Positions 43,581 through 53,197 of a DNA stretch of 64,000 nucleotides are shown in pieces. Source of the DNA: Alphaproteobacteria bacterium (GTDB taxonomy: Bacteria > Pseudomonadota > Alphaproteobacteria > Caulobacterales > Aquidulcibacteraceae). Numbering within the stretch: position 1 is the first letter of the stretch; every line of letters starts with the position of its first letter. The stretch is from positions 1-64,000 of the forward strand of contig JAGWZE010000009.1 in assembly GCA_018969015.1 (NCBI GenBank). The letters are read 5' to 3'. The notes beneath the pieces are model-generated. The model made no database searches. It was not told where the DNA came from and saw only the letters and a program-made list of their open reading frames with translations. Both the position numbers and the translations under genes were made by a program.

Positions 43581-46500
43581 ATGGCCCGCCCTAGGTTCGA
43601 TTTCGCCAGCATCCGTCTTGCGCTCGTCGCCTTCGCGGTGACGTGCGTCTCGGAATTCTTGTTGATGTCGGCGATCGACGCGCTCGGCTATGTCCGGGGC
43701 GGCGGCGTGTTCGGCGGGCTGGTGGACGGGCTCCTGATGGGGGTGATCGTCGGCGGCTTCTATCTGCTGGCGAAGTCGTTCTCAGGTCGCGAGGACGCGC
43801 GCCCCGGCCCGGCGCTCTTCATGAACGCGGCGGTGCTGGGCATCGTCACGCTGTGCTTCGAGACGGCGCTTCACGTGGCGATCGAAGAGGCCGGGGCCGG
43901 CAAGGAGGCGGTGCTCGTCGCTCTCGCCAACGCGGCCGCGCTCGGCGCCATCGTGGCGGCGGCGGCGGCGTGGCTCGACCTGATCGAGCGGGACGTGGCC
44001 GACCATGGCGGCGTGCGCCCGGCCGAAAGATCCGCGCACGGCGTGTTGATCCTTTCCGGCGCCGTGCTGATGGCGGTGTGCGTCTCGGTGGTGCCGCTCG
44101 TGCTGATCGGGACGACGGCGCGGACGCTCGAGCGCACCGAAGGCATCGCCGAGCTGGTGCAGCTGACGGGGCGCCAGCGCACGTTGAGCCAGAGAGTGGT
44201 GCTCGTCACGCACCAGCCCTCGCCGGCGCGTCACGAGGAACTTCACGCGAACGTCGACACGATGGTCGCCGAACTGGGCCGGATCGAGACCCTGTCGCGA
44301 CGTCTTCTCCGCTCCGAAGCGGAGCGGCGCGACCGGGGCGTCTCCGGCGCCTCGTTGGCGGAACTCGCGAGCCTGAGGACGCGGCTGCTCGCCGACGCCG
44401 AGGCGGTGTTTGCGGCCAAGACACCGAGGGCGCAGGCGCGCGCGCTCGAGCGTTTCGACGATTCGGCGCGGGCGTATCTCCCCGTTCTGAATGCGGCCGC
44501 GGGGCGGATCGAGCGGCTCGCCGAGCAGAAGCTTGCGGACCAGAGCGCGACCACGGCGGCGCTGGCGATCATCACGCCCATCATGATCTTCGGACTTGCG
44601 CTGGCGATGCTGTGGCCGATCCTTCGGCTGGTCGCGGCGCAGCGGAGCGGCCTGGAGGCCAACGCCCGCGTCGTCGAGTTCAGCCGCAACCCGATCGTGC
44701 GCACGGACCGGCGCTTGAACGTCACCTGGGCGAACAGCGCGTTCTGCGATCTGACGGGATACACGCTTGACGATGTCCGCGGCCGGCGGCTTGGCGGCAT
44801 CATCTTCCAGGGCGCCGAGCCGGGGACGGTCGAACAGATGCGAGCCCACCTCGTCGCGGGAAGGCCCGCGCGCGGCGCGGTTCAGATCCGGACGAAATCC
44901 AACGGCCTCGTCTGGCTCGATGTCGACGTGCAGCCGCAGCCCGACGCTCAGGGCCGTGTCGGCGGTTTCCAGATCGTGGCGACGGACGTTTCGGAGCTGC
45001 AGGTCGCGCGTCAGCGCGCCGACGCGGCGGTGGTCACGTCGCGACGCCAGGAACTCGTGCTGGCCACGATGTCGCGCCTCGCAGGCGTCGGCGCCTGGGA
45101 GTACGACATCGCCACGCGCCGTTTGAGCTGGAGCGAAGAAACGCGCCGGCTTCACCAGGTCGATCCGCAGACGCAGGTCTCTTGGGATCTCCTCACCGAG
45201 CTCTATCCGCCCGAGGCGCAGGCGGAGATGACAAGGGTCATCAGCAACGCGCTCGCCACGGGTGAGGGGTGGGAGTTCGAGCTGCCGGTCGTGACGCAGC
45301 GCGGCCGCCACATCTGGGTGCGGTGTATCGGCGAACTCGTGCGGGAGGGCGCGCGCCCAACACGGATCGTCGGCGCCGTGCACGACATCACGACCGAACG
45401 GTTGCGGCGCGAGGCCGACGCGCGCGAGCAGAAGCGCGCGGAGGCCATCGCGCGGATCAAGACGGCGTTCCTCGACGACGACGCCGCGCCGGCGTTCACG
45501 ACGGCGCTCGAAAGCGTGATCGACCTCACGCACAGCGCGTATGGCTTCATCGCCGAGGTGATGACCGAGCCAGACGGCGCGCGCTTCCTTCGCACCAACG
45601 CGATCACCGACATTACCTGGAACGACGAGACCCGCGCGGTGCTGGCGCGCCATGGCGGGCAAGCGCTCGAACTTCGCAATCCGAATTCGCTGTTCGGCGC
45701 GGCGCTGCGCACGGATGCGGCGGTGATCGCCAATGATCCGGCCAACGACCCGCGGTCGGGCGGGCTGCCGCCGGGCCATCCGCCCCTGGACGCATTCCTC
45801 GGCGCTCCGATCATCGTCGAAGACAAGATGATCGGCCTCGTCGGCCTCGCCAATCGCCCCGGCGGGTATGACCAAAGCGTCCTCGACGAGCTGGCGCCGC
45901 TGCTCGAAGCGCTGGGGCGTCTCATCGTGGTCCGGGGCGAGCGCGACGCGCGCCGCGAGGCCGAGGCGCGCACGCGCGAAGCGCTGCGCAAGGCCGACAA
46001 GGCCCTGCGCGACCTCTCCGCCTATCAGACCGCGCTCGATCAGCACGCGATCGTGGCCATCACCGATCCGCGCGGCGTGATCGAGTTCGTCAACGACCGA
46101 TTCTGCACGATCAGCGGCTATTCGCGCGAAGAGCTCATCGGCGCGACGCACGCGATGCTCAATTCGCGGTCGCATCCCAAGGCGTTCTTCGTCGACATGT
46201 GGCGCACGATCGGGCGCGGCGACATCTGGCACGGCGAGATCTGCAACCGGTCCAAGACGGGCGCGACCTACTGGGTCGACACCACGATCGTGCCGATGCT
46301 CGACGACGAGGGCCGGCCGATGCGCTACGTGTCGGTGCGCTACGACATCACTGAGCGCAAGGTCGCGGACGAGCGCCTCGCCAACGCGCTGGCGCAGTTG
46401 TCCGGCTTCTTCGACATCTCGCTCGATCTGTTGTGCATCGCGGACGTGGATGGCCGGTTCGTGCGGGCCAGCAAGGCGTTCGAAGCGGTGCTCGGCTATC

Positions 46501-47975
46501 CGTCGTCGGTGCTCGAGGGGCAGGACTTCCTGCCTTTGGTCCATCCGGACGATCAGGCCTCGACCATGGAGGCGATGGGGCAGCTTGGCGACGGCGCCAA
46601 GGTGATCGATTTCGTCAATCGCTTCCGTACGACCGACGGCGCGTACCGCTCGATCGAGTGGCGCGCCACGCCCACCAACGGCCTCATCTACGCCGCCGCG
46701 CGCGACATCACCGAGCGCGTGGCGCACGAGCGCGAGCTGATCCAGGCGCGGCGCGACGCCGAAGCGGCGAGCACCGCGAAAAGCGCCTTCCTCGCGAACA
46801 TGAGCCACGAGATCCGCACGCCGCTGAATGGCCTGACGGGTCTTCTTGGCGTGCTCGCCACGTCGCCGCTCGACACGCGCCAGAAGGAGATCGTCGATCT
46901 GCTCACGGCGTCGAGCCAATCGCTCGAGCGCCTGCTTTCGGACATCCTGGACCACTCCAAAATCGAGGCCGGCAAGCTCGAACTGGAGATCGCGACATTC
47001 GATCTCGTGCAGACGGTCGAAACCGCGGCGCAGCTGATGCGCGTGCGCGCGGACGACAAGGGGCTCGAGTTCGAGATCCACTACGGCGACTCGGCGCGTG
47101 GCACGTTCGAGGGCGACGCGGTGCGCGTGCGCCAGGTCATCGCCAACCTGACGTCCAACGCCATCAAGTTCACCGATGCGGGCCGCGTGCATATCGGCAT
47201 CGACGTCGTCGACGCGGCGGCGGATGCGCCGAGCATGGTGACGATCGTCGTCGAGGACACGGGCGTCGGCTTCGACGAGGAGGCCGCGTCGCGCCTGTTC
47301 GGCCGTTTCGAGCAGGCCGATCAGACGATCGCCCGCCGTTTCGGCGGCACCGGCCTTGGCCTAGCGATCTCCCGCGCGCTCGTGGAGATGATGGGCGGCG
47401 AGATCAGCGCCACGTCGCGCGTGGGCGTGGGCAGCCGTTTCGAAGTGCGTCTTCCCATGCGCCGTACGATGCCGCTGTGCGAGTTCGACACGCGCCTCGT
47501 CGACGCGCGGCCGGAGCCGCAGCCGGAGGCCGTCGAGGACGAGGGCGGGCTGCGCATCCTCGTCGCCGAGGATCACCCCACCAATCGCCGCGTCGTCGAG
47601 CTGATCCTGGGGCCGATGGGCGCCAGTCTCACCTTCGCGGAGAATGGCCGCGAGGCCGTCGAGGCGTTCCAGGCGGCGACGTTCGATCTCGTGCTGATGG
47701 ACATGCAGATGCCGGTCATGGATGGCCTCGCGGCGACGCGCGAGATCCGGCGTCTGGAGGCGGAGCGCGGCGCGCCGCGCACGCCGATCGCGATGCTGAG
47801 CGCGAACGCGATGCGCGAGCACGTCGAGCTCGGGCGCGCTGCGGGCTGCGACGACTACATCGCCAAGCCCGTCACGCCGACGATCCTCATCCAGGGCATC
47901 ACGCGCCTTCTGACGGCGCAGCGCGAGGCGCCAGACACGAGCGAAGCGGGCGAGGGCGTGCAGAAGGCCGGCTGA
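43581..47975 (+). CDS. Multi-PAS hybrid histidine kinase with N-terminal sensory membrane module
   Basis: 1464 aa from ATG 43581; the frame is open to 43440 but the extra residues look non-homologous. N-terminal membrane spans (about 10-100, 120-150, 165-185) frame a periplasmic or membrane loop with ELVQLTGRQRTLSQRVVLVTHQPSP, a PilJ-type helical sensor. Then come PAS domains (about 375-490 and 500-600), a GAF domain (ESVIDLTHSAYGFIAEVMTEP...APIIVEDKMIGLVGLANR, about 640-790), PAS (about 820-930 and 940-1055), HisKA (NMSHEIRTPLNGL, about 1070), HATPase (NLTSNAIKFT, GTGLGLAI) and a receiver domain with phospho-acceptor Asp in DLVLMDMQMPVMDG. A phosphorelay role is predicted; the signal is unknown. 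Confidence 0.92.
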   Translation: MARPRFDFASIRLALVAFAVTCVSEFLLMSAIDALGYVRGGGVFGGLVDGLLMGVIVGGFYLLAKSFSGREDARPGPALFMNAAVLGIVTLCFETALHVAIEEAGAGKEAVLVALANAAALGAIVAAAAAWLDLIERDVADHGGVRPAERSAHGVLILSGAVLMAVCVSVVPLVLIGTTARTLERTEGIAELVQLTGRQRTLSQRVVLVTHQPSPARHEELHANVDTMVAELGRIETLSRRLLRSEAERRDRGVSGASLAELASLRTRLLADAEAVFAAKTPRAQARALERFDDSARAYLPVLNAAAGRIERLAEQKLADQSATTAALAIITPIMIFGLALAMLWPILRLVAAQRSGLEANARVVEFSRNPIVRTDRRLNVTWANSAFCDLTGYTLDDVRGRRLGGIIFQGAEPGTVEQMRAHLVAGRPARGAVQIRTKSNGLVWLDVDVQPQPDAQGRVGGFQIVATDVSELQVARQRADAAVVTSRRQELVLATMSRLAGVGAWEYDIATRRLSWSEETRRLHQVDPQTQVSWDLLTELYPPEAQAEMTRVISNALATGEGWEFELPVVTQRGRHIWVRCIGELVREGARPTRIVGAVHDITTERLRREADAREQKRAEAIARIKTAFLDDDAAPAFTTALESVIDLTHSAYGFIAEVMTEPDGARFLRTNAITDITWNDETRAVLARHGGQALELRNPNSLFGAALRTDAAVIANDPANDPRSGGLPPGHPPLDAFLGAPIIVEDKMIGLVGLANRPGGYDQSVLDELAPLLEALGRLIVVRGERDARREAEARTREALRKADKALRDLSAYQTALDQHAIVAITDPRGVIEFVNDRFCTISGYSREELIGATHAMLNSRSHPKAFFVDMWRTIGRGDIWHGEICNRSKTGATYWVDTTIVPMLDDEGRPMRYVSVRYDITERKVADERLANALAQLSGFFDISLDLLCIADVDGRFVRASKAFEAVLGYPSSVLEGQDFLPLVHPDDQASTMEAMGQLGDGAKVIDFVNRFRTTDGAYRSIEWRATPTNGLIYAAARDITERVAHERELIQARRDAEAASTAKSAFLANMSHEIRTPLNGLTGLLGVLATSPLDTRQKEIVDLLTASSQSLERLLSDILDHSKIEAGKLELEIATFDLVQTVETAAQLMRVRADDKGLEFEIHYGDSARGTFEGDAVRVRQVIANLTSNAIKFTDAGRVHIGIDVVDAAADAPSMVTIVVEDTGVGFDEEAASRLFGRFEQADQTIARRFGGTGLGLAISRALVEMMGGEISATSRVGVGSRFEVRLPMRRTMPLCEFDTRLVDARPEPQPEAVEDEGGLRILVAEDHPTNRRVVELILGPMGASLTFAENGREAVEAFQAATFDLVLMDMQMPVMDGLAATREIRRLEAERGAPRTPIAMLSANAMREHVELGRAAGCDDYIAKPVTPTILIQGITRLLTAQREAPDTSEAGEGVQKAG

Positions 47976-47985
47976 TCCTTGCGGA

Positions 47986-48702
47986 TCACTTGCGCGCCAG
48001 CGCGCGCATCCAGGCGCGTCCCGCCACCGCCACGGCGAAGAACGCGACCACGGCCGCGGCCACGGCGAGCCAGGCGCCAAGGCCGGCGCCGTTGAGGCCG
48101 GCGATCGCCGCGGAGCCCGCGAACGCGATCAACGCCATTTTCGGCACGCTGCCGAGCGCCGTGCCGGCAATGAAATCGCGGAACCGGATGGGTGTGCAGC
48201 CCGCGGCGACATTGACGACGACGGACGGCACCGTCGGCACCATGCGGATCGCAGCGCTTGCGGCGAAACCGTGCTTCGCCAGCTGCGTCATCGTTGCGGT
48301 CAGTTTCGGGCCGGCGTGGCGCGCGAGCGCTGCGGCGCCGAACCGGCGCCCGACGGCGAAGCCCAGGCTGCAGTGTAAGAGCTTGCCGACCCAGCTGTAG
48401 AAAAAGCCGGCCCACGGCCCGAACGCGGCGACGAGAGCGGGGATGAGAACGATCTGCGGCGCGCCGATCGAGGCGAGGCCCGCGAAGCCGAGAATGGCGG
48501 CGGGCGCCGCCCACGGGCTGTGCCGTGCGAGGTCGAGCCACCGGCCGAGCGTGGCGCCCGAGTCGAACGGCAGGACCATGGCCGTGACGCTCACGAGCGC
48601 AAATACCGCGGTCACGCCGATGGCGAGGACGAGCGGCCGCTTCGTCGTCGGCGGCTGAGGCGCTTCGGCCGGAGCCGGATCGTCCGGAGGCGCGGCCGTC
48701 AC
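47986..48702 (-). CDS. TVP38/TMEM64 (VTT-domain) membrane protein
   Basis: 238 aa, five or six hydrophobic segments. VTT/DedA-like motif: ALVAAFGPWAGFFYSWVGKLLHCSLGFAVGRRFG, then AAIRMVPTVPSVVVNVAAGCTPIRFRDFIAGTALGSVPKM. Members of the DedA superfamily are linked to lipid scrambling and undecaprenyl-phosphate recycling. The start overlaps the stop of the upstream glycosyltransferase gene by four bases, so it is the third gene of a coupled operon; a lipid-carrier role alongside the two transferases is inferred. Confidence 0.88.
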   Translation of the reverse strand: MTAAPPDDPAPAEAPQPPTTKRPLVLAIGVTAVFALVSVTAMVLPFDSGATLGRWLDLARHSPWAAPAAILGFAGLASIGAPQIVLIPALVAAFGPWAGFFYSWVGKLLHCSLGFAVGRRFGAAALARHAGPKLTATMTQLAKHGFAASAAIRMVPTVPSVVVNVAAGCTPIRFRDFIAGTALGSVPKMALIAFAGSAAIAGLNGAGLGAWLAVAAAVVAFFAVAVAGRAWMRALARK

Positions 48703-50357
48703 CGCGACGCCGCGGGCGGCCGGGCCGCATAGATGGTCAGCTCGAGGTAATCGCCGTTCGAATAGTTCACGCCGGCGACGGCGCCGATGGGCTGGACCGC
48801 GAGTCCGAGCGCGGCGGTGCGCGCGAGGAAAGCTTCGCGCTCCTCGACGCCGATCAGCGCGAGGGCACAGGCGGGATCGGCGGCGAGCACGTCGGCGGCC
48901 TGCAGCGGCGTCACGCGCTTCGTCAGGTCAGGGCCATACAGGAAGACGAGGCTCGGCTCCTGGTAGGGCGAGGTGGCGAGCGTCGCGTTCGGGCAGGCGC
49001 GCACGGACTGGACGGCGGCGGCGACGCGCGGCGCTAGCCAGATGTGGTCGAGGCGCGGCACGGCGGCCGCGAACGTCACCGGCCAGACGACGACGGCCGC
49101 GACGGCGGCGGCGATCAGCGCACGCACGGCCTCGCCGCGCGCCGCAAACCACAGAAGCGCGCCCGCGGCCAGCAGGCCCAGCGTCGCGGTGGCGACGAGC
49201 AGCGGATCGATGACCTTCTCGAAGTGCTGCACGAGCGCCGGTCCGAGCGCGACGGCCAGGAGCGTCACCGCGAGCCACAGCACGGCGAAGACGGCGCCGG
49301 CGATCCTCCACCGCCCGAGCGGGGCGCCTGCGGGGGCAAACGCGGCGGCGGCGGCGAGGATCGCGAGGGCCGGATACGTCGGCAGGACGTAGTGGGGCAG
49401 CTTGGTCGCGACGAACTCGAAAATGAGCCATGTCGGCACGATCCACGCGATCAGGAACCTGATCGCCGGCTCGGTGCGGCCGCGCCACACGAACGGCGCG
49501 GCGAACCCCGCGAGCAGCGAGCCCGGCCAGAACGTCAGCACGAACAGCAGAAGATAGTAGCCCGGCGGGCCGGCGTGGGACTGCTGCGCGTCGCCCACCT
49601 TGCCGAGCAGGTTGCGGCCGACGGAGTGGGCGAAGAAGTCGCCGTTGCTCACCACGCTGATCGCGACGTACCAGGGCAGCGCGATCGCAAGGAACAAGGG
49701 CGCGCCCCATCCGGCGTGCAGGCCGCGCAGCCACGCGAATTTCCGATCCCACGCCAGCAGCACGGCGATGGTCGAGCCGCACACCATCAGGATGATGGGG
49801 CCCTTCAGCATCATGCCGACGCCGAGCGCCGCCCAGAACGCCGCCGCGCGCCAGCGCGGGCCATCGGGCTTGAGATAGATGGTGAGCAGCGCCGCCTGCG
49901 CCGCGACGATGGAGAAGAGCAGCGCGGCGTCGGTCTTGGCGGTGCGGGCCTCGAAGCCCACCATGAAGCTCATGGCCAAGAGCGCGCCGGCCGCGAGCCC
50001 GGCGTTGCGTCCGAACAGGGCGGCGCCAAGAAGCCCGGTGATCAGCACGGCGCCGATGCAGGCAAGCAGCGACGGCACGCGATAGGCCCAGATCTCGCGC
50101 GCTTCGGGCGAACTCAGCGCCGTGACGGCGGCCGATTGCAGCCAGTAGATGCCGGCCGGCTGCAGGTAGCGCGGCTCCTCCTGGAAGCGGATGTCGATCA
50201 AATCGCCGCTCGTCATCATCTGCGTGCTGGCGACAGCGTAGCGGGACTCGTCGCGATCCGTCGGCGGGACCTGCGCGAGGCCCGGGACCAGCAGCACGAG
50301 GGCGAACGCCAGCAGCGCGAGCAGGTCGCGCCAGGACAGGGACCGCGCTTCGCTCAC
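48699..50357 (-). CDS. ArnT-like GT39 glycosyltransferase
   Basis: 552 aa with about 11 membrane helices and a long first periplasmic loop. PPTDRDESRYAVASTQMMTSGDLIDIRFQEEPRYLQPAGIYWLQS is the catalytic-loop signature with the acidic residues of ArnT/PMT enzymes. The family uses undecaprenyl- or dolichyl-phosphate sugars to decorate lipid A or glycans. The start overlaps the GT2 stop by four bases. The C-terminal periplasmic domain (APRVAAAVQSVRACPNATL) resembles that of ArnT. The acceptor is not known. Confidence 0.9.
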   Translation of the reverse strand: MSEARSLSWRDLLALLAFALVLLVPGLAQVPPTDRDESRYAVASTQMMTSGDLIDIRFQEEPRYLQPAGIYWLQSAAVTALSSPEAREIWAYRVPSLLACIGAVLITGLLGAALFGRNAGLAAGALLAMSFMVGFEARTAKTDAALLFSIVAAQAALLTIYLKPDGPRWRAAAFWAALGVGMMLKGPIILMVCGSTIAVLLAWDRKFAWLRGLHAGWGAPLFLAIALPWYVAISVVSNGDFFAHSVGRNLLGKVGDAQQSHAGPPGYYLLLFVLTFWPGSLLAGFAAPFVWRGRTEPAIRFLIAWIVPTWLIFEFVATKLPHYVLPTYPALAILAAAAAFAPAGAPLGRWRIAGAVFAVLWLAVTLLAVALGPALVQHFEKVIDPLLVATATLGLLAAGALLWFAARGEAVRALIAAAVAAVVVWPVTFAAAVPRLDHIWLAPRVAAAVQSVRACPNATLATSPYQEPSLVFLYGPDLTKRVTPLQAADVLAADPACALALIGVEEREAFLARTAALGLAVQPIGAVAGVNYSNGDYLELTIYAARPPAASR

Positions 50358-51088
50358 CGCGGCGCCTCCGGCAGGATCGTCGGCGCCTGCGTGCGGCGCA
50401 CCAGCCAGATCACGCCGACCAGATCGAACACGCCGACCACGGCGCGGCCGAGATTGGTGTACTTCGACGTTCCCGCCCGGCGCGCGCGGTGGCGCACCTC
50501 ATGGTTCAGAAGCGGGTGGCCGTAGCGCTGGAACAGCGCCGGCAGGAAGCGATGCATGCCCTCGAAGCAGGGCAGGAGCAGGAAGCGGTCGCGCGGGAAC
50601 ACCTTCACCCCGCAGCCGGTGTCGGGGCAATGGTCCCCGAGGACGGCGGCCCGGAAGCCGTTCGCGATCCGGGTGGCGATCAGGCGGGAGACGGGGTCGT
50701 CCCGGCGCACCCGTACGCCCGCAACGATCGGACCGGGCGCGCCGGCGGCCCAGGCGCGGCCGAGCATGTCCGGCAGGTCGGCGGGATCGTTCTGGCCGTC
50801 GCCGTCCAGCGTCGCGATCCAGGCCGCCCGCGCGGCCAGGACGCCGGTGCGGACCGCCTGCGACTTGCCGCAGCGCTTGGCGTGCCGCACCAGCCGCACC
50901 CGCGGGTCGGCCGCAGCCATGCGGGCGAGGATGTCGGGCGTGCCGTCCGTCGAGCCGTCGTCCACGAACACGACCTCGAACGGGGCCACAGGCCCCATCT
51001 TCTCAATGACTTCGGCGCACACGGCCTCGACGTTCTCGGCCTCGTTCAGCACCGCGATGACGACGCTGGCGCGCGGCTCACTGCTCAC
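50354..51088 (-). CDS. GT2 family glycosyltransferase (DPM/ArnC-like)
   Basis: 244 aa from GTG 51088 with GGAGG upstream. GT-A fold: SVVIAVLNEAENVEAV, VVFVDDGSTDGTPD, the DXD-like DGDGQNDPADLPDM and CGVKVFPRDRFLLLPCFEGMHRFLPALFQRYG. It resembles dolichol-phosphate mannosyltransferases and ArnC/undecaprenyl-phosphate sugar transferases, which make the lipid-linked donor used by GT39 enzymes. A short C-terminal membrane anchor is suggested (VVGVFDLVGVIWLV). First gene of the three-gene operon. Confidence 0.9.
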   Translation of the reverse strand: MSSEPRASVVIAVLNEAENVEAVCAEVIEKMGPVAPFEVVFVDDGSTDGTPDILARMAAADPRVRLVRHAKRCGKSQAVRTGVLAARAAWIATLDGDGQNDPADLPDMLGRAWAAGAPGPIVAGVRVRRDDPVSRLIATRIANGFRAAVLGDHCPDTGCGVKVFPRDRFLLLPCFEGMHRFLPALFQRYGHPLLNHEVRHRARRAGTSKYTNLGRAVVGVFDLVGVIWLVRRTQAPTILPEAPR

Positions 51089-51236
51089 GGGAGCCTCCGG
51101 GCGCCACGGCGCGTGTGTGCTGGTCGTTCACGTAAATGCCCTCTTGGCCGCAACCTATCCGCGTCCATGCCCCAGGGGTAGACCGGATGGCCAGCCTGCT
51201 GCTGCCGGCGGTTGCTAGCGAGGCCGCGGGGCCCGG

Positions 51237-51731
51237 TCAAAGGCCGAAGCGTTTGGGCTCCGCCTTGATGAGGGCTTCGAGCTTCGGCATGCCCGCGGCC
51301 AGGGAGTTGCGCAGCTGGCCCGTGATCAGGCCGCCGAGCGGGAAGATGGCGCTCGCCTTGCCGGACCAGAGGAGCTCGCAGCCGTCGACCGTGGGGACGA
51401 CGGTGTAGTCCTCCGCGCCGGCGGAGACGGGCAGGCTCGACTCCTCGAACCGGAACGCCATGCGGCGGCCCTCGTCCCAGGCGTAGAAGTATTCGTGCAC
51501 CACCTGGTCGCCGATCTCGACGGTGCGGGTGGTGCCGACGCCGAACGGCTCCGGGCTCGTCCACGTCACCTTGGTGATCGGCAGCCACTGGGCCCAGGTC
51601 GGCCCGTCGCGCAGCGCCGCCCACACGGCCGAAGCCGGAACCTTGAAGGCGTGACGCGCCAGCGGCTTCTCGACGGCCGACGTCAGGAACTCTGGGCCTA
51701 CGGGTTTGTGGCGGCGGGTCGGTTTCGGCAT
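51237..51731 (-). CDS. SRPBCC (polyketide cyclase/START-like) protein
   Basis: 164 aa from ATG 51731 (MPKPTRRHKPVGPEF). The fold is indicated by FKVPASAVWAALRDGPTWAQWLP, GTTRTVEIGDQVVHEYFYAWDEGRRMAFRFEES and the long C-terminal helix LRNSLAAGMPKLEALIKAEPK. SRPBCC proteins bind hydrophobic ligands or act as cyclases. It stands alone between the GT2 operon and the acyl-CoA genes. Function unknown. Confidence 0.75.
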   Translation of the reverse strand: MPKPTRRHKPVGPEFLTSAVEKPLARHAFKVPASAVWAALRDGPTWAQWLPITKVTWTSPEPFGVGTTRTVEIGDQVVHEYFYAWDEGRRMAFRFEESSLPVSAGAEDYTVVPTVDGCELLWSGKASAIFPLGGLITGQLRNSLAAGMPKLEALIKAEPKRFGL

Positions 51732-52045
51732 CGGTGCGGCTCCTGTGCGCGAGGCAGTGTGTCGCGTAAGCGCTAGGAGCGCCCGCGCGGCGGCGCAAGG
51801 GCGACGTGTCTCTCCGTACACAGACCAATCCCTGCGCGTCGCACGACGGCGCGAGGTTCCGTGACGGCGCCCGCGCCGGCATCTGGACGCCCTCGATCCT
51901 GTGGTGTCGTATATGCGCCGCCAGCGCCGCGCGCATCTCGCGAGGCGTGGCGCCGCACCTGCGAACGCTCGAAGCGGACGCGTGCGGCGATTGCGAAGTT
52001 TCGGATCAGCGCGCGCCGACGCGTGCGGTCCTGCCGAGGAGCCGA
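51732..52045. other. 314-nt intergenic region without recognised gene
   Basis: This is the divergent gap between the SRPBCC gene (minus) and the acyl-CoA dehydrogenase operon (plus). Open frames in it look random and no terminator or known RNA was found. It probably contains promoters for both directions; no clear -35/-10 pair was recognised. Confidence 0.5.
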
Positions 52046-53185
52046 CGCATGAACCTCGATTTCTCCGACGATCAGAAAGCGCTGCAGGATCAGGTGCGGC
52101 GTTTCCTGGCGGCGCGCTGCACGTCTGCTGCAGTGCGCGCCGTGGCGGAAGGTCCGCAGCTGTTCGACCGGGCGCTCTATGCGGGCCTCGCGGAGATGGG
52201 CGTGCTCGGCGTCGCGATCCCGGAAGCCTATGGCGGGCTCGGGCTCACGCATCTGGAGCTGTGTCTCGTCGCGGAAGAGCTCGGCCGCGCGATCGCGCCG
52301 ACGCCCGTCGCGTCCTCCATCTATCTCGCCGCGGAGTTCCTGCTGCAGGCGGGGACCGAGGCGCAGAAGCAGGCCTGGCTGCCGAAACTCGCCGCCGGCA
52401 CGGCGGTGGGCGCGTTCGCGTTCGCCGAGGGCCAGGGCGAAACCACGCCGGCGCGGATCAAGACCGTGGCGCGCGGCGGAAAGCTCACCGGCGAAAAGGC
52501 CGCGGTGCTGGACGGCGACGTCGCCGACGTCGCGATCGTCGCGGCGCGCACGGGCGAGGGCGATGGTCCCGAAGCGATCTCGCTGTTCCTCGTCGATCTC
52601 GCCGCCGAAGGCGTCACGCGCGAGGCCGTGACGACGATCGACCCCACGCGCAGCTATGCGCGCATCGCGTTCAAGAATGCGCCGGCCGAGCCGCTCGGCG
52701 GCGCGGGCGAGGGATGGCACATCGCCTCGCAGGTGCTCGATCGCGCAGCGATCCTGATGGCGTTCGAGCAGGTCGGCGGCGCCGATCGCGCGCTCGAGAT
52801 GGCCCGCGACTACGCACTCGACCGCATGGCGTTCGGTCGGCCGATCGGCTCGTTCCAGGCGATCAAGCACATGCTCGCGGACATGTACGTCTCGGCGACG
52901 CTTGCGCGCTCGAACTGCTACTATGCCGCGTGGGCGCTTTCGGCTGGTGCAGCCGAGTTGCCCGTCGCCGCCGCGACCGCGCGCGTCTCGGCCACGCAGG
53001 CCTTCCTGCACTGCGCGAAGAACAACATCCAGGTGCATGGCGGCATGGGCTTCACCTGGGCCTTCGACTGCCACCTGTTCTATCGCCGCGCGAATGCGCT
53101 CGCGCTGGCGCTCGGGTCTCAATCGGTTTGGGAAGATCATCTCATCGCGCGCATGCGCGCCGGCAACGCCGCCGAAGCCGCCTGA
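52046..53185 (+). CDS. Acyl-CoA dehydrogenase
   Basis: 379 aa from ATG 52046 with GAGGAG upstream. N-terminal helical domain (MNLDFSDDQKALQDQVRRFL), the YGGLGLTHLELCLVAEELG stretch, the FAEGQGE substrate region, and the C-terminal RMAFGRPIGSFQAIKHMLADM with QVHGGMGFTW FAD-binding signature are all present. It catalyses alpha-beta dehydrogenation of an acyl-CoA with FAD. It heads a four-gene operon with a second dehydrogenase, an SDR and an acyl-CoA synthetase. The typical catalytic Glu cannot be confirmed from the visible motifs. Confidence 0.92.
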   Translation, partial: RMNLDFSDDQKALQDQVRRFLAARCTSAAVRAVAEGPQLFDRALYAGLAEMGVLGVAIPEAYGGLGLTHLELCLVAEELGRAIAPTPVASSIYLAAEFLLQAGTEAQKQAWLPKLAAGTAVGAFAFAEGQGETTPARIKTVARGGKLTGEKAAVLDGDVADVAIVAARTGEGDGPEAISLFLVDLAAEGVTREAVTTIDPTRSYARIAFKNAPAEPLGGAGEGWHIASQVLDRAAILMAFEQVGGADRALEMARDYALDRMAFGRPIGSFQAIKHMLADMYVSATLARSNCYYAAWALSAGAAELPVAAATARVSATQAFLHCAKNNIQVHGGMGFTWAFDCHLFYRRANALALALGSQSVWEDHLIARMRAGNAAEAA

Positions 53186-53197
53186 AGGGAGGGCGAC

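Noticed and set aside
43782-47192. 1136-aa minus-strand open frame antisense to the hybrid kinase
   Set aside because: It is a shadow of the kinase gene, rich in Arg/Ala/His without any domain signature.
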